Shown here in pieces: positions 36,690-49,599 of a stretch of DNA of 64,000 nt. Below the pieces are notes generated by a model that saw only the letters and a program-made list of their open reading frames with translations, did no database searches and had not been told where the DNA came from. Made by a program: the position numbers and the translations under genes. The stretch spans positions 41,001 through 105,000 of the forward strand of contig CAJQUW010003190.1 in the NCBI GenBank assembly GCA_907163375.1, given 5' to 3'. The first letter of the stretch is position 1; each line of letters starts with the position of its first letter. The stretch is from Prostheceraeus crozeri (Eukaryota; Platyhelminthes; Polycladida; Euryleptidae).

Positions 36690-39600
36690 AATGGCCTACA
36701 ATGGGTGCAGCTCTACATAGTTGAACTGGTGTGGTGGTTTGCATTCCTAGATTTGCGCTTATGTCATGCAAACTATTCTGTGCTCTCTCAACTCACTATT
36801 ATAATATATATTTGTTTAATTGATCAACCATTTTTCTTGCTAGCATTTTCCTACTATCATTTAATTAAAACACAGATATATCATCATTTTGTCAAACAAA
36901 TTCAGAGATTGGGCTGCAACGGTGAATAACGCCATTGTTGCCATAGGAGTAAAATTAATTAATATCACATTGCATCTCCAAGCATCCGCTATAGACTATA
37001 AAAGCACATTATCTTTTACATGACGATGAGTTGCACAAGATGTCAAGGTTTGAGTTACCAACGTGAAGCTATTGATTTTATATTTCAGATAATCCAAATA
37101 TGTAACAAATCCATCAACAAGCATGTAAGACGTAATGTGGACTCCATAATTGATGGTCTAAGATAGAGCATTAACGGCTATTAAAAAGCATTAACATTTC
37201 TATCCACCTGATATCTATCCATCTGCAGTAAAGTAAAAGTAAAGTAAAAAATGAATGAGAAATATCGAATACATATCATTCGAATTTGTGCAGTATACTA
37301 GAAGTACTAAAGCTGCAGCATGTACTTACGTAAGCGAAATCATGAAATGCGCATAATGTGACTAAAATTTAGGAACGCAAAATGGATTATTTTAGAAACG
37401 TGATAGTTAAATATGAACAAATGTGGCTTATCAGCATTCTTTCACTGACTGAAATAGCTGCACCTTCTATTTGATCCATTCGACACGCCCTACGGAAATG
37501 TATTGTTAATTCAGAGAGAAACGCGTTTGGAAGACATTGATTTTATCAAGATCGATTTGTTTTGATTTCACAATGCATATAGTGTATAATATAATATAAT
37601 ATATAATTTGGCGACAAATCATCAGAGCATTATAATATATGTAATTATTATAAGCACTAATTATAACTATCATATTATAAGCACAAAGCACGAAAGCGAA
37701 TGTCGTAATCTATTTTCTATAATTCAAATTAAGATTTTCCTACATCACAATATCCATGCATGTAGTTCTTTGTTATTTTTTTAGTCTTTTCTTTAATTTC
37801 TGCACATTCCTATGATTACACATGATAGTTTGGTCTTCATAATATTCGTCAATATTGAAAATATGACTGAGTCCTGTCCTGCCTGTCAATGGGTCTGATG
37901 AATAGTGGTCTTGTAATTATGATGTATTTATGCCTTTGATCAGGAGAGAGTGCTTCATTAATGCTTCGTTCCTCAAATTATTGACTCTCTAGCTATCTGA
38001 TTGATTAATTACAAATAAAGACACTTTTGATGCGCTGTTTGTAGATAAATTTTTAATTGGTATTATGCCATAGAACAGACATTATTCAAATCAGATCGTC
38101 AGTGAGTGCTGAGTGCAAAAGGCTTCAGCGTGTATTCTTATTTTGATCTTTTTCTTGACTAATTCACAACTGCTTTCATTCCCTATGGAAATGAATTCCT
38201 TCAATAATGAAATAATTTATGGATCATCCGCACGGTGGTCGATAGTTTGTATTAGATTTTGTATTAGCGTATGCGACGTTCAGATGAATGAATCGACTAT
38301 TTCCGGCGAAGAAGACAGGCATCTGGAATTCCTCAACCAGACAAAATTTTATTCACGTCTTGACTTATGCATTAGATTTTAGAGGGACATGGCGCTGAGA
38401 TAAAATTGAGCCCAAGGGGACTCTACGGTATGAAATCATTAACGACGATCACCAAATTAATGTGTTTGAATTGATTGAAGAATAGAAGATTTATGTTCCA
38501 TCAGCATCAGAAGATCGCAAGACTCCCTGAGGACAGAACTTGAAATTTGACGGCAAGAATTGATATTCTAATACTTCGTAATAATTTACACTTTGTCCAT
38601 TGATTTCGTACTAAACATTCTTGAAATTAAAAAACTGGTCATGGACAGTGAGCATGAGCACCTACGATGATTAACAGGCAGAAGGAGATCTTTCTTGCAA
38701 GCTAGAAGAGCTGACAATAAAAAACAGACCATCTTGATTTCGTTTTAATTCAATCGATTCTCATGTCTCCCAATCGCTTCGCAAATCAACGTGCCATTCA
38801 TCCTTCGAGAAATTGTATTCTCAGCTTTAAAATGAGCTATGTGATAGACTTGCATCCGCGATTGTATTTGCATGAGCAGTGCTCAAAATATGAAAATCAC
38901 TCAGTTTACAAATTACAATTTTTTCAGTAAGAAAAACATGTGAGTATGATAATTATTGAGGCACTCTGGTCATCAAAATGGGTGAACTGTGAAAAAATTA
39001 GTGATGTCGTGAAGTTATCACAACAATAGAATGGCGGTGATGTATTATGTATAAAATTTGCTTATACTGATTATGTAACCGTTATGTACCGTTATTATGT
39101 ACCGTGATTATGTACCGTTTATGTAATTGATTTCAATCAGTTCTGATAAAAAGTGCTTTGATAATACATCAAACTTGCAAGTTCTTCGAACTATTACAAT
39201 TTTGTTTGTGATGTTTTAATAATGATGCTGCATCTCTTGATTTGCATGTACATATTTCCTTTCATGTATTTTACAGATAATTGTTTGGAGAATATGCGAA
39301 TGTTCGGTTGGTACAAATCAATCAGAAATAGCGAATTCCGAGGATTCGGCAGTATATTTTTGGAACGTGCTATTTTCTTACCTTTTTGAGGCAGTGAACC
39401 TTGATATTTAACATAGTGTATTAAATTAATGAGAAGTACACTAGATCGCTGAGAATCATGCGCATGCATGTCTGATGAACATTCCGTATATTGAATTTTA
39501 TAAATCTATTATTCAATGCGTGCTGCATTATCTTTATGTATTCAATTATAAATAACTCGGACATTGATCCGCCATGGCAACGTTGTTTCTTTCATAAATG

Positions 39601-42600
39601 AAATAGATATCAACATTTTAATTTCTGTACGAAGTTCCCTTTACCCTTTAGAGCTATTATTGAAACGTCTTCTCCTTTCTCAACATCTGCAATTATCGCT
39701 TTCCTCAATGTTTTTGTCGGTTTATTGGCATTATCTATGTGGAGGAATGCATGCAAATATGTGTATGAATGAATATATTTTGAAATAAAGAAATTACAAA
39801 TTCGCCGTAATAAGTGAGCATTCCTGTAAATCAAGAATAGATATATCATGTACTACGAGTGCAAATTTCAATGCTTCAATAAATGTAATTGTCACTTTAT
39901 ATGATATACATGTACATTTATTAAATGGCCAGTCCAGCGCAAAGTCGCATTAGTGATTTGATAAAACTGCACACTTCCATTTTTCACTAAATATCATAGA
40001 TCGATTACGTTTGAAGTTCTAATGTCAATAAGTACAAGCAAGTCCAGAGTAAAAATCAAGTAGGCAGAGAACCAACTCGAAAGATGTCACCACGCAGTAA
40101 AACATTTTATGTCAGAAGACAGCAGATGCACCTGATCTCCAAAAAAATATTTGAGCAATTTTTAAAGTGAGCAATGTTTTTACAAATCATTTACATGCGA
40201 GCCATTTGGCGCTTTAGATATCAATGAAATGAAAATGTACTAATAAGAAGCATAATTAAAAGGAAGTCAAGTTGATTATTTGGAAATTCATAGGGAATTC
40301 AATTAGGAATTTTTTGGAATAGTAAGTCTTCATTGAAAAAAGTTCAAATTTATTCTACTTCTTAGCTTAATTTTCGAGTTGTTGACTAACAGATGCAGTT
40401 ACAGCTTTTTTCAAACAGGCTAAATGGATGTGTTAAATCAAGACACTTGTCCAAATCAGTAAGTAACAGAACGCTTTCTGTGGATAGTGAAAATTATTGT
40501 GTAGAATTGATTCATAAGTGAATAGAATCCTATTCTACACAATAATTTAATTTCACACGGCGATTAATTCAGAAGGCATGATTTTTTATTCACTTAAATA
40601 AGCCTTCTTTATCTGAATGCTATTGCGGACCTTTCAGTGCTTATACATCAAAGTGAATTGCGATAAATGTCCTTGATCAATATTTTGCTCTGTCAGGAAA
40701 TTTGTGACATGATAAATCGTGAGAAAGTACCATTTAACAAGACTGAGTCTTGTACGTAGTCGCTTCCATTGAAGTTAATTTTAAAACTATGTTGTCTCTC
40801 CAAGGATTTGCAAGATTCTTTTGTATTGATATCATGATCAGTCAATTCCGTGTTAATGTCTCCAAAGCAGCAAAATAATTGCACATCTCACGTGGTAGGC
40901 CCTACTACACAACAACAAGAGATCATATAATAAAGTCGAAGCTGGATACGCATTGGGGATTCAATTTATGCAGATTTGTTACTCTACCTAATATGCTTAC
41001 TCTGAGTGTGTAAGTACTTGCTATAACTGTGCGAAAATTAAGAGAAAATCATGTATTTGAAGTGCGCAGATATGCCTTGCCACAGATGATTATTATCATG
41101 CACAATTTTAATGTTTTCCACAATCTTAAAATATGATTTGAATCTTGAGTCGAAGGCCTACAAAACGACTTGAACAATGTAGGAATTAAACATTTTGGCA
41201 CCCGAAGATTGTTCTGAAAGAAACGATCTGTTCTGCAAGAAAACGATTCTGTCTTGTCCTACAGAGACTCATCAGCACGGTTCGGGAAGTCCCAAACCAG
41301 TCCATGTGGCATTTACATGCAGCATGTCTCGAATACACAGCGGGTTGCTTTGTGTTAATCCTGATTTAGTCGTCACACTCAAATTAAGTCTGTAGACATT
41401 ACTTCTGTTCTATGCTCATGCGAATTTCTGCCTGCAATATCTCAAGGATGGTCTAAAGTGTTCTGTTTTTCTTTTGTTTGTTGCAATTTGCATGCCATTT
41501 TTTGTTATCTAATTAATCGTTTCGTTGTCGTCTGTTTATTTTTACAGATTTAGGGAAAGTTGACCTATTTTCAATAATTTATGTGACATCTACCAACATC
41601 AGAAATAACATGAGGGAAATTTTTACCAAAGGACGTTGGCAAATTTGGCATAAGGGCAGGAGTGCGAACATGCATCTCCGTTATTCTGACATCCGATCAA
41701 GGTATACATCATTATGAATAATGAAATCATCAGCTGAACACATGTAAGTCACTACCTTGTTAGTGGCTAGACAAAAAAAGTCGCACCGAATTCGCCATGA
41801 AACGAGTGATTGTAGACTACTTGGAGGAAACCTAGTCGCCACTAGCCGTTAGAGAATGCTCCTTTAGAATTAACCATTCAAAGTGCCAACAACAAGCATT
41901 TTATTTAACGCACTCATGAACTTTTTACCTGCATGATGCACCTTCAATGCTAGTACTGTGTTTATAAGTTTCGCATATATATATTCGCATGCTTGAGAAG
42001 GCTAAATTCACTTAATGAAATCAATTCAATAATGCATCTTGTACAAGAGCTAACACGCATCAAATAACAATTGTAAAGCTAACATTGTGAACCAAGTTAT
42101 GGAGTCAGGGTGAGCCAGATGCTCAGTTATTAGAATGAATCGGCACGCACGCCCTCTAGTCAGCCCACACGGCACCCAACGCTGTATTAACCGGAAGTCT
42201 TTGGTTATTATTTTGACTTTGGTTCTTTTCTTTGCGTCAGATCGCACTGGCCAAAAGAAAACGATTTTTGACACTATAATAAGTTTGTGATCGGATGTGA
42301 ATGCACAAATTGCGTACGCTTGGAAGTTTAGTCTAATCATGGGGCCTGTGAATCATTTCAATCATGCTTAGTCCTACACCATATTCACTGGATGAGCTAA
42401 TGTTATAACAGTAGGTGGAATTATTGTGCATGTTTGAATCATGAGACAGAGCAAGTACAAATAGGAAATAAGATTAAAATTTTGCTCGTCGAATTGGTAA
42501 CTGTTTATTAAGTTGCATAAAAATCTGCACTTATTGATAGCCTATGGCTATGTGTATAGCCTATGGTCAATAATCCTTATATAGCTTTTAGTACGTGGAA

Positions 42601-44077
42601 TTTCCTCTTAATACGAAAAAATTTGATAAGCATGTCCTAACCTAATAGAAAAGTATGGAGCACTGCATTTAACCTCTGAATATTAGCCTTTTCATACATG
42701 TATTTGAAAATGCATGTAGCCTTTTCAGAGGCACATGCATTTGATTGACAAATCGTTCCTTCATTGCCAGTTTGAAGGTAAATGTCAGTCACAAGATAAT
42801 CGATTGTCATCCTCACTTGATTCTCTGATTTATTGGATGGTATCGAATGTACATATATCAACAACGTGAACGGAGTCCTCAGGAACCGTCCTTTTGTTTT
42901 ACAGTCCCACACCATTCATCGATGAGATTCTTTTATGAGATTTGGAATTCTAACTTTGACAATGTTTTCCCCACCCAAGACGTTGACAAAAGTTATGGTT
43001 AGTCTTTGTCTAATAGTAGCTATATTTCAGACGGCGCTCTGATGAGAAAATGTATGTCCTACTACTACATGTACTTTCAATAGATGGCAAGACAACAGAT
43101 TTTGCACATTCTAGTTTAGCATTGTAATTTCATTGGGCGGGAGCTAAACATTAGTGAAACTCTTGCATTGTCATCACATTTCAATGAAGCCAACAGACAC
43201 GAAAAACAACAAGTCGACTTAAATAGTGCAGCAAACCTTGCAAAATTTCACAATGATTTTAAGTCGAGAGCTCATAGAAAGTGACATTATTTTCATGCCA
43301 AAAATAGCTTCCTTTTTACCAATTAAGTGCGATTTGACGCAAAGAAAAAGGCCTTTTAACCTTTGTCATCGATCGACAATGCATGAATTGTGTATTGGAA
43401 ATTCAAGCGGTGCTGAAAAATCAAGTGAACAATGTTTGAAAAGCAACATTTTGGAATTCTACCGTCAACGTCGTGACGGAAGGAAGTTCGTATTATGAAC
43501 AACCTGAAGCGTTTTCGCATGGGAAATGAGCATGTTGTTATTGATATACAACAATTAGTAGGTTATTTGAAAGTCACTCCAGTTATTTATGAGCTCAATA
43601 ATAGGTCACATGCATTCAATTATATTTACACATGAATATTGCATGCTTCATGTTATTTGTATAAACTAAGAGTATTTTAAAGCAAAATGTTGTGATTTGA
43701 TGAGCGACAATAATAGATTAAAACCCTAGAACTACCCCATAGGTCAATGTGCATGCTTGCAAATTTATTTTGTTGCTATTTCAAAATCTTTTCATTTTGA
43801 TGTCTGATACTCTTTTACTTTTTATTTGTAATTAAGAACATTCTAGTATAGGCATAAAGTTTGTTTGTATTTTTGTTTTAATGAATCCAGCCATGTATGC
43901 ATAGTTCTTCCAAAATAGGTCAATTGAACAATTGGTATTAATCTAACAATAAATGCGTTTGTTCGATAGTTATTTGCGATATCTGGTCATTCATTCTATT
44001 CATAAAGAATTTATGTTGTAAATAAAAAAGCATTTCCAAGTACGAGTGCTTATTATTAACATTTTGTAACAGGAATA
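36690..44077. other. Long stretch without a recognisable gene
   Basis: Over 7 kb of AT-rich DNA. Frames of 60-96 residues (for example 38113-38382, 42050-42340, 43226-43498) match no family I know. A short tandem run of TTATGTACCG units lies at 39071-39122, and a long hairpin at 40487-40556. Confidence 0.5.
40487..40556. other. Long imperfect hairpin
   Basis: GTGAAAATTATTGTGTAGAA at the left pairs with the inverse sequence TTCTACACAATAATTTAATTTCAC (read in two parts) at the right, with a small bulge. The loop side also pairs partly. A second weaker hairpin follows at about 40568-40620. Confidence 0.7.
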
Positions 44078-44094
44078 GTCCTGTTCGACAGGAC
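44078..44094. other. Hairpin beyond the piggyBac 3' end
   Basis: GTCCTGT, loop TCG, ACAGGAC: a perfect 7-bp stem just past the end of the transposase frame. Possibly a subterminal structure of the piggyBac element. Confidence 0.5.
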
Positions 44095-44100
44095 AGAAGA

Positions 44101-45740
44101 CTAGTATGTAAAACTCATCATTGTGTGCAATATTTGCATGCTACCGATGAACATGAACCACAGACGTATTTTCCACAGTAGCAACAATGATCTTGTCTTG
44201 TTATTTGAACAAATTCGACAATGTGTCCTTTTTCCGGGAGGCAGATCCTTCCTTTCGGCAGACGTATAAGACACCGAAGGGGGAATACGGGGATGATCGT
44301 TCAATCGTAAAGAACACAGTTTCTCACCAAGGGAGATCAGAAAATCGGGTTTTCTTTGCTTCGCTACCTCAAGCTGCATTCATAATATGAAACAATTGGG
44401 GTCCGCTATGTCAAGCAAATTGAAGAATGCTGATAAAGGCCATCGCTTCGTCGCACTTTTTGTGGATAAGGCTCGCAGTATTTGGTCGGCAGTATCAACA
44501 CCTGCTGTCTCCTTATTGTAAAACATTACATATTCGGACCTTTTCTTTCGGTCGTTTGAAATCACATTGGGTTGATCGTGCGTTGTTTATAGCAAGTAAA
44601 CCACTATGTCAGACTTGGTTTTGCATGAAACAAGCATCGCGGTATCCGTGTGAAAAACGCGGAGCTGAAAAGAGGACGCTTGGCATTCAAGTCCATTTCA
44701 ATCGGGATTTCGCGACGATTCGAACGCACCGTCCAAGCCATTGATACCTTTTTGCTCCGTAAATAAGTAATTTGCTGTCCTCAGAGTCGTAAAAAATTAT
44801 CCGTCGTGACATTGATCCCGCTTACAAAATAAGGCTGTACCAATGTCTGTACAACATGCTCACATGGTCGATGGTCATCACGGCCGGCATATGGGATAGC
44901 AGTCGAAGTATCACTGACCAACCAGCACTTGATCCCAAACATGCCTGGCTTTTGGGACATAGACATACGGAAACATAGACTTTTAGTAGCAAATAATTGC
45001 TCATCGACCGTAACGGAGCCTTTGGGAAAATAACACTTCGAAAAGTTTTCAGTAACGACTTCCCACAGAGAACGAGCGGGCGCATATTTATCAGTTTCTC
45101 TACGAGACAGACGTGTTGTTTTTGTTATCGAAGCTAGATATTGCGTAATGAGCTGGAAACGATTTTGAGACATAGTTTTGTGGAAGACAGATCGACCATA
45201 GTGTTTATTACAAAACATATGTAATGGTTCATTGCGTCCCTTAACTGCACCAAGAATTAGCTGAAGTCCAAGAAAAGATCGTAATTCATTAACTGTGAAA
45301 TGAAAAGATTCATCTCCTTGACGAACTGCTTCAGGATTGGTATATATAACGATGTTCTGACGAGTGTCTGGACCAAAAAGTTCGCAAAACACATCAAATT
45401 CATTATTTACACGGTTTTGAATAAATCGTGTAGGACCACCTGGTCGTTTAACTACGTATATTATTCGAAGAAAATTTCCGACTGTGAGTTTGATTCGAAT
45501 GAAATTTTCTCCAAGATCTTTACTTATCAAAATATCCGCAGAATCGCCGCTACCACCAACTTCTCGAATCTTCTCATCCTCCTCCTCGACATGAAACTCA
45601 TCACTACTGTCATCCCGTTCGGAATCATCAGCATTTTCTTCGTCAGTCAGCACACGAGAAGCATTGCTAATTCCACAGTTTTCTACGTCGCTGCCGCCAT
45701 CAGAGTCGGAATCAGTATTTCCAGCATGATATTGCAGTTC
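44101..45740 (-). mobile_element. piggyBac transposase, nearly full length, a few frameshifts
   Basis: The minus-strand frame 45653-44781 (open in the same frame up to about 45735) begins with an acidic Ser/Asp-rich N-terminus. It then reads RPGGPTRFI, ELRSFLGLQLILGAV, SRRETDKYAPARSLWE, VTVDEQLF (first catalytic Asp), GIKCWLVSDTST and TTDNF (second Asp). The sequence continues in other frames to 44565, then YNKETAGVDTADQ (third Asp), KRWPLSAFFNLLDIA, and the Cys-rich C-terminal finger: KRTHCRICSNNKTRS at 44101-44379, whose second half (CCYCGKYVCG) is in a shifted frame. Length and order match intact piggyBac proteins. No clean TTAA-flanked terminal repeats were found. Confidence 0.93.
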
Positions 45741-45867
45741 TTTGCATTTTTATCTATGCATTTAAAAAGTGGTTCTTGCACTGACAATCTGTGTATTGAA
45801 TGTACTGAGATATCACTGCAGTTCCTCGCACTAGTGCCAAGAACTCTACATCATGCAGGAAATATAA

Positions 45868-46003
45868 TACCGCATAACTTGGCGTGCTTCCACCTGTAAT
45901 TGAACTCACTGTCTATGTTACTTAGAGCACTCGACGCGTCTCGTGTTACAAATAACATAGACAGTTCGTTCAATTATGGTGAAAGCATTGAAAGTTATGC
46001 GGT
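45868..46003. repeat. 136-bp imperfect hairpin upstream of piggyBac
   Basis: TAATACCGCATAACTT at the left is matched in inverse by AAGTTATGCGGTAATA at the right. Inwards, AATTGAAC and CTGTCTATGTTA pair with TAACATAGACAG and GTTCAATT. The arms are about 60 bp. The hairpin lies about 130 bp upstream of the transposase frame, on the side where the element's 5' end should be. Confidence 0.8.
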
Positions 46004-46739
46004 AATAAACTTCTCTCATCAAAAGCCCTAAGGCTTTCATTGCTGATAAACGCACACGTTTGCTCGACATTTTTGATCAACTGTTGCTAAACTATGTCAA
46101 ATTGTTGAAAAGCAATCAATAGTTAGATAACTGTGCAAGCGCTAGGTCACAACTTCATGGGAACTTTCAAATGCTTTTCACTGATGTTGTCAATAAATTA
46201 AAGGCCAATGCAATGATATCTCAGGAATACCAGGTTATGATGAATTGAAACTAAGGCCGGACTCACAATGACCGTGTAGTACACTACACTGACATGCGTG
46301 TGCACTTATTGACCAGCGTGTAGGACACATTCTCCTCAGTGTATTGAACACGCTCGTCAGTGTGGTCCTCATCAAGACCTGCTTTCAGTGCTTTCAAAGA
46401 CCATAAGACAATTTCCCCAATTCATTCAAGTGCAGATTAATAAACAGCAAGCAGCAATCGGCATAATCAACAGACACATTATAGATGAACATAACAAGAT
46501 AATCCGAGAAAGTGATGCAATGGAAGCAAACTGCGACAGTTATCCAGTGGTTCAACAATATACCAGAAAAGAAGAATTGCAAATTTATAAATAAATTTGA
46601 TTGTTGATTTTATCATTCAATCTCTAAACAATTGCTTTTGGATTGTATCAACTTCGTTGAAGAGCTTACACATGTCTCCGAAAAAAGAAATCGAAGTAAT
46701 AATGCATACTCGAAAGTCCCTCTTATTCGATTATTTTAA
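46004..46739. other. No gene recognised
   Basis: Short frames only (46388-46594 and 46597-46830). A GTGTAGTACAC-like palindromic stretch near 46280-46360 looks repetitive. The sequence grades into PLE homology at about 46740. Confidence 0.45.
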
Positions 46740-47740
46740 TGCATGTGTAAAGCGGGAAAACAATGGCTCCTGTGATATCGCAATGAGAAGCATACATTAT
46801 GATGGTGCATACATTATGTCAAAACCATGAATTAAAAACTACTGTTGAATGTAGTATCAAATCCGCCGATTTTTTGGACGTATACTTCGATCTTCATACG
46901 GGAAAGTGTAAACCGTACAAAATCAGATATAGTATATATATATATATCAACATAAAGTCAAATCAACCGCCTACAATAATCAAAGAGATCCCATGCATGA
47001 TCGAAAACAGACTATCCAATTTATCTTGCGATGCTGGAGAACCATGCTATCAAGGAGCACTGAACAAACGTGGTTTTAAAAAGGAACTTTGTTTTCAAGA
47101 AAACAAAGCATCAAATAGAAGAAAGAAGAAGGTTATTTGGTTCAATCCCCCATACTCATTAGAAATAAAAGTCGCAAACGTTTCTTGAATTTGATCAGTG
47201 AACACTTTCATCAACAGCATAATTATCACGAACTTTTTGTTATAAGAATACTGTTGAAATCAGCTATTGCTATACATGCCTAATATGGGCAATATTGCTA
47301 AAAATCATAATTCAAGAATTCTGAACAATGTAAGAGGTAATGAAAGCACACTTACAATGGCAAGTAAGAAGTACTTGCAAGTATTATTATATATTTACTA
47401 TTATATACAATGGCAGCAATAAATGCAACTGCACAGCTAAGCAATTGTGCCACCTGGACGGAAAGTGTACTCAAAAATGTGTCGACCAAAATGAACACGT
47501 ATACATCGGACAATGCGAAAAACTCAAAGAAAGGTACCGTTAGCATAAAAAGTTGCTTGCAAACATTAGATACAAAAATGAAGTGGCTCTATCAAAACAC
47601 ATTTGGGGTCTAAACAATGATAGATAAGATTATGAAATGAAAATGGAAGTCTTCAACAAACAGCACCTTGCGAATGTGGAGCGAGACCTTTTTATCTATG
47701 CATATCAGAAAAATGTCACATCTTGTTGTGCTGTATGTTG
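46740..47740 (+). mobile_element. Penelope-like element, family A, C-terminal part
   Basis: The frame 46799-47188 carries ECSIKSADFLDVYFDLHTGK (end of the reverse transcriptase), IKSNQPPTIIKEIP, ENRLSNLSC and KKVIWFNPPYS, a block order I know from a PLE group common in cnidarians and other invertebrates. YSCMPNM-like residues (near 47270) and a Cys-rich part follow (NCTAKQLCHLDGKC at 47410-47465). Then comes a GIY-YIG-type nuclease remnant (VYIGQCEKLKERYR at 47500-47543) and a CISEKCH-type tail near 47705. Several breaks. 5' truncated within the polymerase. Confidence 0.85.
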
Positions 47741-47744
47741 ATAT

Positions 47745-48270
47745 GAAAACAGCATATTTTTCCGAAGTTTCCTGTGACCTTAAAGCTAAATGTAGTAATT
47801 ATTCGCACATTTATGGACGGTGCAATTACCTCTATTTCGGAGAAACTTCCAAAGATCTTATTACCCACATTGATGAACATTTGAAAGGCTATCCTATTCT
47901 AATTGAAATTTCAACTCACCCACACCTTTAAGACAAGGATAATTTCAGAAAAATATCGTGTGCCGACAATCACAAATTCCCCCAATCAATTTCAATCAAA
48001 GAATCAGTGAATGTAATGAATAACTCGGACGGATCCATTCTCTTATTGTTGACTTTGTCATAATTTATCTTTTCACATCACAGCGTCTAAATTACGTTGT
48101 CAAGACAATTGATTTCACTGATTTTATTTACGTTGTTGTCGATAGTTGCTGGACATTTGCATATGATGATATGATGTCATTTTTAAACTGTAATCAGATC
48201 ATTCATCTCATATAAAAGGATTGCTGTCCGAGTTCGTGTGCATCCACTGAGAAAGGAATTGTAATAATGC
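47745..48270 (+). mobile_element. Penelope-like element, family B, 3' fragment
   Basis: The end of frame 47668-47931 reads YLYFGETSKDLITHIDEHLK and GYPILIEISTH, parallel to IGATKRHLNTRVNEHLKGYP at 50322 and IGATKRHLATQISEHLKAYP at 52556-52792. It is therefore a third copy of the same GIY-YIG endonuclease domain. It is joined directly to the tail of family A. The 3' flank (TATAAAAGGATTGC, CCACTGAGAAAGG near 48240) resembles the family-B 3' end at 50620-50680. Confidence 0.75.
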
Positions 48271-48281
48271 CTGTATAATAC

Positions 48282-48420
48282 ACAGGCCGGACAGCATCGG
48301 CAGAATTAGGTATTGAACGGCGATCTTTATGACGCATCTTGAAAGAATTGGGATATAAATGCTACACGCCTAGGCTAATTCGTGCCCTAATCGAAGATGA
48401 CGGTGTCGGAATTAATTCTG
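48282..48420 (+). mobile_element. Tc1/mariner-like transposase fragment (HTH)
   Basis: One frame reads SAELGIERRSL, one stop, then RILKELGYKCYTPRLIRAL and IEDD: the second helix-turn-helix of an IS630/Tc1-type transposase. Only this block remains. Confidence 0.7.
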
Positions 48421-48678
48421 AATTATAAGCAAAGGACGATCTCTACGGTAAGGAAGCAAGTTGGAAGAAGATCTGGGAGCGAGCTATGAATAACGAACTA
48501 TGCCAGCAGTGACATTCCTTTCTATTTATTTAGTATATTTCTTTGATTTCTATATACCGGCAATGAGTGACTTTGAATTTTGAGTTGTTTTTGTTGCCAA
48601 TAAATTCAGTTAAGTCACGGCTGTGAAAGCGATAGGTTTCGATATTGGTCGGGCAGAAATTAAAACATGGCGCCCCAC

Positions 48679-49331
48679 GTTAGTGAATCCACGTCTCAGC
48701 ATCTCCGATTACAACTGATATTATTCCTTTTGTAAGCACATATAACAAGAACAATCCTGACGTCTTCAATAATGTGATTGAACCTGTCAGCAACAGCTTG
48801 AAGTTCATGGATCCCTTTCAGAGGTATAAGATCATGAGGTCATGGAGACAACCTCCCTCACTTTTAAGCCTCCTAAACAAAATTAACCGACCAACATTAC
48901 AGGGTGTTAGTAAGTGTGACGAAACAAGATGTGGTTGTTGTCCAGTTATTATTACAGGCAAGTGCATTAGCATTCGAATTAACAAAGGAACAATTAGTGA
49001 AACAGTAACATTTGAAATAAGAAGAAACATGAATTGCTTATCTAAAAACATCATATATATTTTAAGATGCAAAGGCTGCAACGAACTATATGTTGGACAA
49101 AGTGGCGACTACTTTCGTAATAGGCTAACTGTGCATAGACAACAAACAGCGCACTCTAATTATGCCATACTGAATGTGAGCAAGCACATGGCTTCTTGTG
49201 CAAGATCAATAACACCAAAATTCGAAGCAGCTCCATTTTACCAGCTAAGTCCAAATGCTACTAAAATGGACCGAGAGAAACAGGAGCAAATCTTTATTTC
49301 TATGCTTAAGCCTAGTTTGAATTCTCTCTGA
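48679..49331 (+). mobile_element. Penelope-like element, family C, linker and GIY-YIG endonuclease
   Basis: An uninterrupted frame (ATG 48774; open from about 48679) holds the C-terminal part of a PLE protein. It has a linker with a Cys cluster (CDETRCGCCPVI), a conserved IIYILRCKGCNELYVGQS block in which the GIY-YIG motif appears as ELYVGQS, and the catalytic Arg region (YFRNRLTVHRQQ). The remainder is an HMASC..., FYQLSP, MDREKQEQIFISML and KPSLNSL tail. PLEs use this nuclease to nick the target. The frame is open for over 200 residues, so the copy looks recent. The polymerase part is missing upstream. At about 49395-49430 a CTCCC/GGGAG hairpin followed by TGAA could be a decayed ribozyme-like motif. 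Confidence 0.9.
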
Positions 49332-49599
49332 TTTATATTTTCATTTCTATTGACTAACATGGTTTCTGTATTATTTTGTATAATATATCTTCATTCCATG
49401 AGTAGCTCCCATAGAAGGGAGTGAATATCATTTGACTTTTCCTTGAGTTTATATCTGATTTATTACTTATTTATTGGTATATATATAACCTATCAGTTGC
49501 CAAGTTACTTGTCTTAACATGTAATAAGTAGCGCCTGTGTGAAGGGCCTCAATCTCGGATGCGGTATTAAGTGATTGCAGAATGCAGTCCACCCTCCAC

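Noticed and set aside
41245-41290. Minus-strand CTGATGAGTCTC...GGACAAGAC resembling a hammerhead core
   Set aside because: The GAAA after helix II is replaced by AAGA-type sequence and helix I cannot be drawn, so it is at best a relic.
45300-45899. 199-residue plus-strand open frame
   Set aside because: Lies antisense to the piggyBac transposase, which explains it fully.
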